Of a DNA stretch of 64,000 bases, positions 42,975 to 51,071 are shown one piece after another (position 1 is the first letter of the stretch; each line of letters starts with the position of its first letter). This DNA comes from Taibaiella soli (lineage in GTDB: Bacteria > Bacteroidota > Bacteroidia > Chitinophagales > Chitinophagaceae), in the NCBI RefSeq assembly GCF_003236175.1, contig NZ_QKTW01000014.1, positions 1 through 64,000 on the forward strand, written 5' to 3'. The notes below the pieces were generated by a model, which searched no databases, was not told where the DNA came from, and saw nothing but the letters and a program-made list of their open reading frames with translations. Made by a program: the position numbers and the translations under genes.

Positions 42975-44690
42975 TTAATAAAAATTGTAGTTTCTCCGCG
43001 CAATATTCAAACGGAAACCACCGTACACATAAGTTGATGCGTTGGACGGGTAGTAATCATTTGCGTATGAATAGTGACGATAATTCACGCCGAGATCAAA
43101 GAACAGGTTTTCACGCAGCTCGTAAGATGCATTCAAATTCATTGACAGACAAGTTGCTTTCAATCCGTTGATCAGTTTGTATCCATATTCCGGATTTGAA
43201 GGATTAACTGGTGTATTATCAGCGTAGTTAAGGAAGATGTTGCTTCCATAGTTGCTACCCGCAGTATCAGTGCTTTGCTGGTAATACATCCCGGTTGCAG
43301 TCAGGTAAAGATTTTTCACCGGTTGGTAACTCACTTTGCCGATCAACTGTGCAAAACTGGCCCCAAGCGGATTGGCGAGTGGCTGGTTGTAGTTTGTATA
43401 GTTGGCGATAGAATCAGAATGCGAGTAAGTGTACGGACGAACGATATTGATTTCGCCTTGTAAATCGAGGTTTTTCACAGTGAACGCATCATAGTATTTA
43501 GCACCGAGCTGTACACCGAATTTTTTGCCGAACCATCCCGTGTTGGCAAAAAATTCCGAAGTTCGTAATTCATCCAGGAAGAACTGTCCATAAAACTGAA
43601 GATGTTTCAAAGCAATTGCTTTGAAGTTAAATCCAAGATTCACGTTGTCCGGACTTCCATTGTAGCGTTCAATAGAACGGTAAAAGATAATCGGTATCAT
43701 ATAATCAAAAGGATAACGATCCGTGCGGCCGAAGATCACACTTTCAAACAGCCCTACGTTCAACCATTTCGTGGCATTGATGCTCAAATGGTGCATGGTG
43801 GCGTATTTGTGCGGTAATTGCTGATCAGCTCCCCGAGTGTACTGCGGCTGCAATTCCATATAAAGGTTCTGGTAGTTCAGCTTCCAGATTTTGGTATTGA
43901 TGCGGAGAAATGCCCCAGATGCGGAAAAGTCACTCAGGAAAAGGCTCGTCATGCCATCGCCGATGAATTGTTTATCGTAGCCGAAAGTGAAATTCAGATA
44001 GCCTTTGATGGCTGCAAAATCAATATAACCCCGGGCTTGCAGATAATCGTATGTTTTATTGGAAGGCGTCTGGTAATAATCAGCGCCCGGAACTGCCTGA
44101 TGCATTTCAGTCCATTCTTTTACATAAGAAGGCATTTGTTCCTGGTTATCGGCAAAATAAGTATAGAAGCCCAGTTTCTTGGCAATCCAACCACGCAGCT
44201 CTACGCCGCGACTGCTGGAGTAAAGCGTTTGTGACTGAGACACATCGCCCGTTTTATATTTTTCCTCCATCACTTGTCCACTGATCACAGGATTCACCAC
44301 CAGGAAAAAATCTTTGGTTTTTACTCTATAGAAATCTGGCTGCTTTTTATAAAAAGTTTTGAACCATGGCTTTTTAGAATCAATGGCTCCATTCTCGTCA
44401 TGCGCCCATTCTCCGCTTACAGAGATCATGTGGTCTATATTATAGAGATCGATTTTGCTCAGCCCGATGGAATCGGAAGCTTCTTTTGTTTTCTCCAGAA
44501 AGCTGACAGCTCCTTTCCTGGAAATGGGTTTTATGGTAGAAAAGAAATCGGTGGTAAGTTTTCCCGAGCGGGTTTCTAAACGGTCCAGCAGCGGATAATC
44601 TTCCTGTCCTAACTGCAAATACGTGGTCTGGGCAAAACTGAAGCAAGTGGTTGTTGCCAATGCAACAGTCAGGAGCGTTTTTTTCAGCAT
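42975..44690 (-). CDS. Wzi/RemB-like outer-membrane protein
   Basis: 571 residues with signal peptide MLKKTLLTVALATTTCFSFAQ. A short periplasmic helical part (about 30-120) precedes a large barrel of many strands, for example GFYTYFADNQEQMP, GYLNFTFGYDKQFIGDGMTSLFLSD, FDLGVNYRHYSYAND and the ending VYGGFRLNIARRNYNFY. The IGDGMTSLFLSDFS segment resembles the capsule assembly Wzi family and the gliding-motility RemB protein of Flavobacterium. Role in capsule attachment or gliding is inference. It is monocistronic with a terminator behind it. Confidence 0.75.
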   Translation of the reverse strand: MLKKTLLTVALATTTCFSFAQTTYLQLGQEDYPLLDRLETRSGKLTTDFFSTIKPISRKGAVSFLEKTKEASDSIGLSKIDLYNIDHMISVSGEWAHDENGAIDSKKPWFKTFYKKQPDFYRVKTKDFFLVVNPVISGQVMEEKYKTGDVSQSQTLYSSSRGVELRGWIAKKLGFYTYFADNQEQMPSYVKEWTEMHQAVPGADYYQTPSNKTYDYLQARGYIDFAAIKGYLNFTFGYDKQFIGDGMTSLFLSDFSASGAFLRINTKIWKLNYQNLYMELQPQYTRGADQQLPHKYATMHHLSINATKWLNVGLFESVIFGRTDRYPFDYMIPIIFYRSIERYNGSPDNVNLGFNFKAIALKHLQFYGQFFLDELRTSEFFANTGWFGKKFGVQLGAKYYDAFTVKNLDLQGEINIVRPYTYSHSDSIANYTNYNQPLANPLGASFAQLIGKVSYQPVKNLYLTATGMYYQQSTDTAGSNYGSNIFLNYADNTPVNPSNPEYGYKLINGLKATCLSMNLNASYELRENLFFDLGVNYRHYSYANDYYPSNASTYVYGGFRLNIARRNYNFY

Positions 44691-45155
44691 AAAAAGAGTA
44701 GGATGACGATATTAAAGGCTATTTGAAATAAATTTTTGAAAAAAGATTGCCTGTCCCATTCATCAGCGTTCATAATCCTTCAAATATCAGGCCAGAACAA
44801 AAGTAAGGGTATAAAAAGATTGTGCAGTCTATATTATGCAGTAAAATAATTTTCCTATTTCGAAGAATGCTTATTTATTTCCTTGTCGGAACCATTATAT
44901 TTGTGGCACTCCCAAAAGGAAATTTACCCCTGAGAAGAATGCTGTATAGTTGAAAGTGGAAGTCGTATAGATTTTGCGCTATACCCGTGTGATGTGTTGC
45001 TTTCGTAGAAATAAAAAACATAAAGGAGTATGATTATATAACACCGAAAACTACATAAATAAATAACAAATGTCTTTGGAATTTCTGAAGACAACTCCCA
45101 AACAAGATCCGGATCGCCATTTTTTTATTCTTTAACCATATAAAACAACCAAATT
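44691..45155. other. 465-bp intergenic region, probable regulatory leader
   Basis: No gene of useful size. TATATTTG (44896-44903) fits the -7 consensus and would start a transcript with about 245 nt of leader before the small Cys-tailed protein. A 21-codon ATG frame (45070-45135) lies in that leader; I cannot say whether it is used. No riboswitch is recognised. Confidence 0.45.
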
Positions 45156-45542
45156 ATGGAAGTTGAAAACAAGAAAAACCAACTCAAAGCAATTGAGGGC
45201 CCGAGCATTTATGAAATCCCACTGGCGGAAGCACAAAAACTGACTAAAGGCTGGACTGACCAGGGCAATTTTGTGACTGGTTTCCTGGTAGATGCACAAG
45301 AGTTGACAGATATGATCAATGAGCAAGGCGCAAGCTATGTGCGTTTCTACTTTGGCTGGGATGATTCGCAAGAACCAGGCAGAAAGGAAAGAATGATCAT
45401 GGTGCCTGCAAACGTTGACGGTAGCGATATGATCAATACTGAAACACCAGACGACAGCAATATCTTTGATTTCACGTTACCATGTCCGCCCACATGCGAT
45501 AAGAACAGTCCGCTCTGTTTCGGCCCATGTGCGAGTGAGTAA
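45156..45542 (+). CDS. Small protein with a Cys/Pro C-terminal tail, unknown function
   Basis: 128 residues, no signal peptide, no family recognised. It starts MEVENKKNQLKAIEGPSIYE, has an acidic and hydrophilic middle (QELTDMINEQGASYVRFYFG), and ends in a compact tail LPCPPTCDKNSPLCFGPC with four cysteines (C-x3-C and C-x3-C). The tail could be a metal-binding or disulfide knot. A long leader precedes it. It is 15 bp upstream of a 7-TM protein gene that in turn overlaps a histidine kinase gene, so it belongs to a signalling operon; it could be a cytoplasmic effector or a signal peptide-like product. Confidence 0.65.
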   Translation: MEVENKKNQLKAIEGPSIYEIPLAEAQKLTKGWTDQGNFVTGFLVDAQELTDMINEQGASYVRFYFGWDDSQEPGRKERMIMVPANVDGSDMINTETPDDSNIFDFTLPCPPTCDKNSPLCFGPCASE

Positions 45543-45557
45543 ACTAGCAGGTAAACT

Positions 45558-46205
45558 ATGCTGAAAACTGTGCAGAGTGCCATATTGCAGTATTCTCCGC
45601 TTGCTATTTTGCCGCCGTTGATCATTGCCGGAATCGGTTTTAAGAATTATACGCGAGCTTACAAAGTGCTGAGTCTGCATTTGCTGATCGTTTCCATATT
45701 GAGCGCTATCGCTGTGCTCTTGTGGCACATGAAGCAAAACAATCTGCCGCTTCTTCACATTTATACAGGCGTGGAGTTTGTGATGGTAACCTGGTTTTAC
45801 AGTTACATTCTGGAAGAACTCATACCTCGTAAAGTTTTGATGACGGGATGCATAGCGTTTGTGGCTTTTTCACTGATAAATGCGTTGTGGATTCAAAGCT
45901 GGTTTACATTCAATACACTTCCCCGGAGTATCGAAAGCCTTTGGGTAATATGTCTTACACTGACGTGTTACTACAAAATGCTTTCGGAGCTGAAGATCCG
46001 GAAGATGGAGCGTTCGCCTGTCTTCTGGATCAATACCGGGTTCTTCTTTTATTTTTCAGGTGCACTATTCCTGTTCGCGCTAAGCAATTATATTTTGTCT
46101 TTAAACCACCAGCTCAACATTTATGTCTGGACACTGCACGCGTGTTTTAGCATACTGTTGTACCTGTTTATTTTTTTAGGATTATGCAACTACCGGAACA
46201 GGTAG
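45558..46205 (+). CDS. Seven-helix membrane protein, putative sensor partner
   Basis: 215 residues with about seven hydrophobic helices (for example ILPPLIIAGIGF, LHLLIVSILSAIAVLLW, VEFVMVTWFYSYIL, GCIAFVAFSLINALWI, GFFFYFSGALFLFALSNYIL, SILLYLFIFLGLC). No catalytic motif. The last 22 bp overlap the start of the kinase gene, which itself has only one membrane helix and no sensor domain. The arrangement suggests this protein supplies the input to the kinase; that is inference. Confidence 0.72.
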   Translation: MLKTVQSAILQYSPLAILPPLIIAGIGFKNYTRAYKVLSLHLLIVSILSAIAVLLWHMKQNNLPLLHIYTGVEFVMVTWFYSYILEELIPRKVLMTGCIAFVAFSLINALWIQSWFTFNTLPRSIESLWVICLTLTCYYKMLSELKIRKMERSPVFWINTGFFFYFSGALFLFALSNYILSLNHQLNIYVWTLHACFSILLYLFIFLGLCNYRNR

Positions 46206-46975
46206 ATATTTTTTACTTCCTCCTTATCGGCACACTGGGCATGTTGTTGCTCAGCGCGGGATTGGTCATTTTTTTTCTGGTCTACCAGCGTCGTCTGCTA
46301 CGACAAAAAGCACAATTGCACGATATTGAAGTAGCACATCAGGAAGAACTGCTATTTAGCAATATCAAAGAAATAGAAACCGAGCGTAAAAGAATTTCTA
46401 CCGATCTGCATGACGAGATCGGCAGTTTATTTTCTACCATTAGTATTAAAATGGGACAGCTGGAATTAACTATTACGGACACTTCGCCTGAGGTGAAAAA
46501 AATACTCGACGAAAATAAGGGACTGGTCAAACTGGGTATTCAAAGCATCAAACGGATCTCACACAGCATTATTCCGCCTTCCCTGGAGTTTTTTGGACTG
46601 GCCGCAGCACTAGAGCATTTGTGTGGGCAAACAGACTCTCCGGTTTTGAAAGTCACTTATTCTGCACCTGAAAATTTTCCGGAGGTTTCTGCAGAAACTG
46701 GCCTAGCCATTTACCGTGTTGCTCAGGAATTATTGAGCAATGCCATCGCGCATTCTGGCGCTACACAAGTTGATATCCTGTTACAGTCGCATACTAGTTT
46801 GGTGTTGTTTGCCTATTATGACAACGGAAGGGGTTATGATACAGGCGATCCCACGATTAAAAAAGGACTGGGATTGCGAAACATGGAAAGTCGTATCAAC
46901 ATGATTAAAGGAAAACTCAATACATCATCATCGCCGGGAGAAGGCGTACGTGTAATTATAGAAGTTGAAATCTAA
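46184..46975 (+). CDS. Sensor histidine kinase, HisKA_3 (NarX/DegS) type
   Basis: 263 residues. One N-terminal transmembrane helix (FYFLLIGTLGMLLLSAGLVIFF), a short coiled linker, then the HisKA_3 dimerisation domain with phospho-accepting His76 in ERKRISTDLHDEIGS, and an HATPase domain: N box IYRVAQELLSNAIAHSGA, G1 YYDNGRGYD, G2 KGLGLRNMESRI. No extracellular or PAS sensor domain is present, so input probably comes from the overlapping 7-TM protein. Thirteen base pairs downstream is the matching LuxR-type response regulator. Confidence 0.92.
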   Translation: MQLPEQVDIFYFLLIGTLGMLLLSAGLVIFFLVYQRRLLRQKAQLHDIEVAHQEELLFSNIKEIETERKRISTDLHDEIGSLFSTISIKMGQLELTITDTSPEVKKILDENKGLVKLGIQSIKRISHSIIPPSLEFFGLAAALEHLCGQTDSPVLKVTYSAPENFPEVSAETGLAIYRVAQELLSNAIAHSGATQVDILLQSHTSLVLFAYYDNGRGYDTGDPTIKKGLGLRNMESRINMIKGKLNTSSSPGEGVRVIIEVEI

Positions 46976-46987
46976 AAACATTGTCCC

Positions 46988-47656
46988 ATGAAACATACTA
47001 TAAATATCGCCGTAGCAGAAGACCAGGTATTATTTCGCGAATGTTTTATCGCGAATATTCAGAAATTTGAGCACATCAATGTTGTTGTAGAAGCTGGAAA
47101 CGGGAAGGAATTGATTACCCGGTTTTCTAAAATGGAAAAGCTGCCTGATATTCTTTTGCTGGATTTGAGCATGCCAGAAATGAACGGTCTGGAAACTACA
47201 AAATATCTCAAAGAACATATGCCAGAAGTACGCATTATTGTGCTTTCCGTTCATGGCGACGAAAAGTATGTGGTGTCTATGGTACAGCATGGCGTAAACG
47301 GTTATCTGGCTAAAGATGCTGAACTGGACACGGTACTCAAGGCAATAGATTCGGTCTACGAAAAAGGATTTTTCTTTAACGATACAATGCTTCGCGGATT
47401 ACAATCAGGCGGTCTGCAAAAGAAATATAAGATTAGCAGGTTTAATGTCCTTGATACTATTACTCGCCGTGAACGGGAAGTACTGGAACTGATCTGTAAA
47501 GAATTTACCACCCAGGAAATCGCCGAAAAGCTTTTCTTAAGCGTTCGTACCGTAGACGGTCATCGTAATAATCTTCTTGAGAAAACTGGCGCAAGAAACA
47601 CTGCCGGCCTTGTCATCTTCGCACTAAAAAATGACCTGGTGAGTCTGGACGTTTGA
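46988..47656 (+). CDS. NarL/LuxR-type response regulator
   Basis: 222 residues. Receiver domain (1-125) with acidic pocket near VAEDQ, phospho-accepting Asp59 in LLLDLSMPEMNGLE, the Thr/Ser-equivalent VLSVHGDEKYV and Lys in GYLAKDAE. The output domain (about 155-222) is a LuxR-type helix-turn-helix: TRREREVLELICKEFTTQEIA, LFLSVRTVDGHRNNLLEKTG. It pairs with the preceding kinase, and the target genes are unknown. It ends a four-gene operon beginning with the Cys-tailed protein. Confidence 0.94.
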   Translation: MKHTINIAVAEDQVLFRECFIANIQKFEHINVVVEAGNGKELITRFSKMEKLPDILLLDLSMPEMNGLETTKYLKEHMPEVRIIVLSVHGDEKYVVSMVQHGVNGYLAKDAELDTVLKAIDSVYEKGFFFNDTMLRGLQSGGLQKKYKISRFNVLDTITRREREVLELICKEFTTQEIAEKLFLSVRTVDGHRNNLLEKTGARNTAGLVIFALKNDLVSLDV

Positions 47657-47748
47657 TACAGTGGACAGTGGACAATTGATACTGGCGCGAGCGTTAGCGT
47701 AAGCGCTCTCCTGACTATAGGCCTTACCAGTCTCCCGACTGGCGTTTC

Positions 47749-48056
47749 AGACCGGGTCGGATGCTCCAACCCACCGGGTCAATACTTTAATTTAACCACA
47801 TCTGATGGGTTAATGAACCGGGTCGAACATGGTTGTTCACCGGGTTGATACCTCAATCTGACCGGGTCTCAGGGATTAATGAACCGGGTTGAATGTTCTT
47901 TGGAACGGGGTTGTACTTATTTTTTAACCGGGTCGAACCCGGTTGCGAACAGGGTGGAGGGTGGTCGATGACCGCATAGAACCTGTTATTTTACCGCATT
48001 CCACCCGCTTCTTTACGCATTCAGACCCGGTTCGGGAATAAGTAGAACCCGGTTCA
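47749..48056. repeat. 22-bp-period array of AACCGGGT/ACCCGGTT motifs, copy B
   Basis: Fourteen 22-bp units. ACCGGGT-type motifs start at 47751, 47773, 47795 (ACCACAT), 47817, 47839, 47861, 47883, 47905 (degenerate), 47927, 47949 (ACAGGGT), 47971, 47993 and 48015: thirteen in a row with no slippage. From 47937 a second series of ACCCGGTT-type motifs starts, at 47937, 47959 (degenerate), 47981, 48003, 48025 and 48047, offset by 10/12 bp. At 47926-47944 the two meet as AACCGGGT-cga-ACCCGGTT, a perfect 8-bp dyad. Its reverse complement aligns with copy A over about 306 bp with no gap. Confidence 0.9.
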
Positions 48057-48121
48057 TTTCATGGTGCGAGTATTAATATCACTGAGCGTTAGCGCAGCGC
48101 TTCCGTGTCTATAAACCTACA

Positions 48122-48258
48122 CTGGCGCGAGTCTTCCGAAGGGCGACTCGTGTCTAAGCTTCTTACCAGTCTCCCGACTGGCCTCCAAAAAACAGTCGTC
48201 AGTCGAGAGACTGACATGATAGCTCGTCACGAGAGCGCTGCGCTAACGCTCGCGCCAG
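48122..48258. repeat. 137-bp inverted-repeat-bounded multi-hairpin element
   Basis: Ends CTGGCGCGAG (48122-48131) and CTCGCGCCAG (48249-48258) are perfect inverted repeats. Inside are several hairpins, including CCAGTC-tcc-CGACTGG, GTCAGTC-gaga-GACTGAC and GAGCG-ctgcgctaa-CGCTC. The 21-mer CTTACCAGTCTCCCGACTGGC (48162-48182) is repeated exactly at 47723-47743, on the other side of array B. Confidence 0.75.
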
Positions 48259-48394
48259 GTTTAAAATTATTTCTCGCGACCAATTAATTCCTTTAACCAT
48301 TTGCCCTATCGTAATACATCTTGACGTTTCACCTTTCACGTTTCACCCACTCACAAATCAGAAAATCAGCGATCAGAGATCAGCCATTTAAGAC

Positions 48395-48402
48395 TATTTT
48401 TG
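48395..48402 (+). promoter_or_regulatory. Predicted -7 box (TATTTTTG) for pyrC
   Basis: Fits TAnnTTTG, 18 nt before the ATG at 48421. Confidence 0.5.
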
Positions 48403-48420
48403 CCCTACAATTTCTAAATA

Positions 48421-49752
48421 ATGGCTGCAATTCTGATAAAAAACGCTACAGTGGTTAATGAAGGCCGTAGCGAAGTAAAAGATGTACTGATAAAAAATGG
48501 TCGTATCGAAAAGATCGCCGGACAAATCAACACCAGCGAACCAGTGCAGGAAATAGATGCTACCGGTCTGCATTTGTTGCCGGGCGTAATCGACGATCAG
48601 GTACACTTTCGCGAGCCCGGTCTGACCTACAAGGCAAACATCCAGTCGGAAGCCCGTGCAGCTGTTGCCGGAGGTGCTACTTCCTTTATGGAAATGCCAA
48701 ATACCAACCCACCGGCTACCACACAAGAATTACTTCAGGCTAAATACGATATCGCTGCAAGCACATCCGTTGCCAACTATTCCTTTTTCATGGGCGTAGC
48801 CAATGATAACGTAGATGAGGTTTTACGCACCAATGCAAAGAAAGATCAGGTTTGCGGTGTGAAGATTTTTATGGGTTCCAGCACTGGCAATATGTTGGTA
48901 GACAACTATGTTACCCTCAATAAGATTTTCTCCGAAACAGAATTGCTGATTGCAACGCACTGCGAAGACGAGCGTATTATCAAAGCCAATAAAGAAAAAT
49001 ATCCTGATGCAGACAACGCATCTTATCATCCGCTGATCCGCGATGTAGCAGCTTGCTTCGAAAGCTCTTTCTCTGCGGTGCAACTAGCAAAGCAGCACAA
49101 CAGCCGCCTGCACATTCTGCATATTTCTACCGCAAAAGAATTGCAGTTGTTCACCAATATGTTCCCGATTACAGACAAACGTATTACTTCAGAAGTTTGT
49201 GTGCACCACCTGCATTTCACTGCTGACGATTATCCGCAGTTGGGCAATCTGATCAAATGTAATCCGGCCATCAAAGCCAAAGAAAACAAAGAAGCGCTCT
49301 GGGAAGCGCTCCTGGACGATCGTCTGGATATCATTGCTACTGATCACGCACCGCATACCTGGGAAGAAAAACAATTGCCTTACCAACAAGCACCATCTGG
49401 TTTGCCGTTAGTGCAGCACTCTTTATTGATGATGCTGCATTATGTAAAGGAAGGTCGTATTTCCATTGAGAAAGTGGTAGAAAAAATGGCGCATGCACCA
49501 GCGCAATGCTTCCTGATTCGCGAACGTGGTTATATCCGTGAAGGTTATCACGCCGATCTGGTGTTGGTAGATATGAATGACAGTACTACCGTTACCAAAG
49601 AAAATATTCTCTACAAATGCGGATGGTCGCCACTGGAAGGCGTTACACTGCCGGCTCGCATCACGCATACTTTAGTAAACGGAAATGTCGTTTATGAAAA
49701 CGGACAAGTTTTGGATCTTCATAGAGGACAAAGACTTTTGTTTAATCGCTAA
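48421..49752 (+). CDS. pyrC: Dihydroorotase
   Basis: Cyclises carbamoyl aspartate to dihydroorotate in pyrimidine synthesis. 443 residues, class I type (amidohydrolase superfamily). Metal-binding and catalytic features: LLPGVIDDQVHFREPGLTYKA, where D-Q-V-H-F-R takes the usual H-x-H region (the first histidine is replaced by Gln), SFMEMPNTNPPA, GVKIFMGSSTGNM for the lysine, THCED, LHILHISTAKEL and ATDHAPHTW. The stop codon overlaps the start of the MutS-like gene by one base (TAATG). A consensus -7 box precedes the gene. Confidence 0.9.
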   Translation: MAAILIKNATVVNEGRSEVKDVLIKNGRIEKIAGQINTSEPVQEIDATGLHLLPGVIDDQVHFREPGLTYKANIQSEARAAVAGGATSFMEMPNTNPPATTQELLQAKYDIAASTSVANYSFFMGVANDNVDEVLRTNAKKDQVCGVKIFMGSSTGNMLVDNYVTLNKIFSETELLIATHCEDERIIKANKEKYPDADNASYHPLIRDVAACFESSFSAVQLAKQHNSRLHILHISTAKELQLFTNMFPITDKRITSEVCVHHLHFTADDYPQLGNLIKCNPAIKAKENKEALWEALLDDRLDIIATDHAPHTWEEKQLPYQQAPSGLPLVQHSLLMMLHYVKEGRISIEKVVEKMAHAPAQCFLIRERGYIREGYHADLVLVDMNDSTTVTKENILYKCGWSPLEGVTLPARITHTLVNGNVVYENGQVLDLHRGQRLLFNR

Positions 49753-51071
49753 TGCGCAACGATAAAATCACATTAAAAGACCTTGCTGTCTACACTTCCG
49801 AAGGCAGCAGTGTCTTTTCTCTCATAGATCTGACATCTACCCAGTACGGCAAAGACGTGCTGCGGAAGCATGTGCAGAACCCGCCGGCAACTTTTGAAGC
49901 CTTGCAGGAAATGCAGGATGTAATCCGTTTTTGGGTTAATCATCCCGATCAGTGGCCGTCCATTATTTCCAACGGAACGCTGGTGATGCTCGATAAATTC
50001 TTCGAATCGGCCGATACCGGTTCCGCACCACCAACGGGTTTTAATCTGATCATTAGCTCGTTTCTTCAGAAAATTCTTAACCGGAGTGAATATTTCTTCA
50101 CACAGTTTTCGGCTTCGCATCTGGCCGATTTCCTGAAAGGCTGTACCGAAATGGTAGCTTTGCTGGACAATAATGAAAACATACCAGCATTATTGGAACG
50201 GGAGCTGAATCTGATGAAGGATGAGCTAAAACACCGCCTCACGCCGGAGATTCTGAAAATCGACAAACAGACACCTTATAAGCAACTCACTGGAGTTAGC
50301 TACCGTGCCCGACGGGAAATGAAACATATGGTGCAACGCCTCATGTATCATTATGCCCGTCTGGATGCCTGGAATGCGATGGCTAAAGCAACTAAAGCAC
50401 AAGATTGGACATTTCCCGAACTGCAGCCGGCGTTCCCGCTTTGCTTTGAAGCCAAAGGGTTGTATCATCCGCTTTTGGAGGAACCTATTTCCTATGATGT
50501 AGACTTTAACGAGAAGCAGAATCTTTTAATACTTACAGGCGCGAATATGAGTGGTAAAACCACTTTTATGCGTTCGCTCGGTTTGGGTGCACTGCTGGCG
50601 CATCTGGGTATGGGCGTTCCCGCAAAGAAATTGCGCATTAGTTTTCTGCAGGGCATTATCACCAACATGCACGTCGAGGACAATATCCTGAAAGGGGAAA
50701 GTTATTTCTTCGCTGAGGTAAAACGGATGAAACATACGGCCGAAAGTCTGGCGCAACCGGAACCTCATTTGGTACTGATGGATGAACTTTTTAAAGGAAC
50801 CAACGTCCATGATGCTTACGAATGTACCCGTGCCGTTATCGAAGGGTTGTTAGAACGACCGAATCATCTGATGGTGCTTTCTACCCATTTATATGAAGTA
50901 GCGCAATATTTCAGCGAACGAAAGGATATTTTATTTGCTTATTTCGTGACCCAACTTGCGGATGACAGTTATAAATTTTCCTACGAACTAAAACCGGGTA
51001 TTTCCAACGACCGGATCGGTTATCGAATTCTCCAAAAAGAAGGGGTGCTTGATCTGCTCAAAAAGAAATAA
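49752..51071 (+). CDS. MutS-related ATPase lacking the mismatch-binding domain
   Basis: 439 residues, about half of MutS. It has a lever/clamp helical part (about 1-230) and the ABC-type ATPase: Walker A LTGANMSGKTTFMRSLG, the Q-loop region around FLQGIITNMHVEDNIL, signature GESYFFAEVKRM, Walker B LVLMDELFKGTN, and the H-loop in VLSTHLYEVA. The N-terminal Phe-x-Glu mismatch domain is missing, so it is not canonical MutS; it resembles the MutS-like proteins common in Bacteroidota, whose role is not known to me. It overlaps pyrC by one base. Confidence 0.87.
   Translation: MRNDKITLKDLAVYTSEGSSVFSLIDLTSTQYGKDVLRKHVQNPPATFEALQEMQDVIRFWVNHPDQWPSIISNGTLVMLDKFFESADTGSAPPTGFNLIISSFLQKILNRSEYFFTQFSASHLADFLKGCTEMVALLDNNENIPALLERELNLMKDELKHRLTPEILKIDKQTPYKQLTGVSYRARREMKHMVQRLMYHYARLDAWNAMAKATKAQDWTFPELQPAFPLCFEAKGLYHPLLEEPISYDVDFNEKQNLLILTGANMSGKTTFMRSLGLGALLAHLGMGVPAKKLRISFLQGIITNMHVEDNILKGESYFFAEVKRMKHTAESLAQPEPHLVLMDELFKGTNVHDAYECTRAVIEGLLERPNHLMVLSTHLYEVAQYFSERKDILFAYFVTQLADDSYKFSYELKPGISNDRIGYRILQKEGVLDLLKKK

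Larger units (their letters stand above)
47657..48420. other. 764-bp intergenic region made of repeats
   Basis: No gene supported. Left to right: phrase repeats (ACAGTGGACAGTGGACAATTG), a hairpin series (47681-47743) with CTTACCAGTCTCCCGACTGGC, the 22-bp-period array B (47749-48056), more hairpins (48080-48110), the inverted-repeat element at 48122-48258, and GTTTCACCTTTCACGTTTCACC phrases before the pyrC promoter. Confidence 0.75.

Noticed and set aside
45070-45135. 21-codon frame in the leader of the Cys-tailed protein gene
   Set aside because: Too short and without a repeated or regulatory codon pattern that would suggest a leader peptide; kept only as a remark.
47749-48056. CRISPR array
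   Set aside because: The conserved part is only 7-8 bp, the period is 22 bp, the conserved octamer appears in both orientations, and there are no cas genes in the window.
48105-48287. 60-codon frame in the repeat element before pyrC
   Set aside because: Consists of translated hairpin repeats; the same DNA occurs elsewhere in other frames.
49752-51071. Canonical mismatch-repair mutS
   Set aside because: At 439 residues it lacks the mismatch-recognition and connector domains, so only a MutS-related ATPase is supported.
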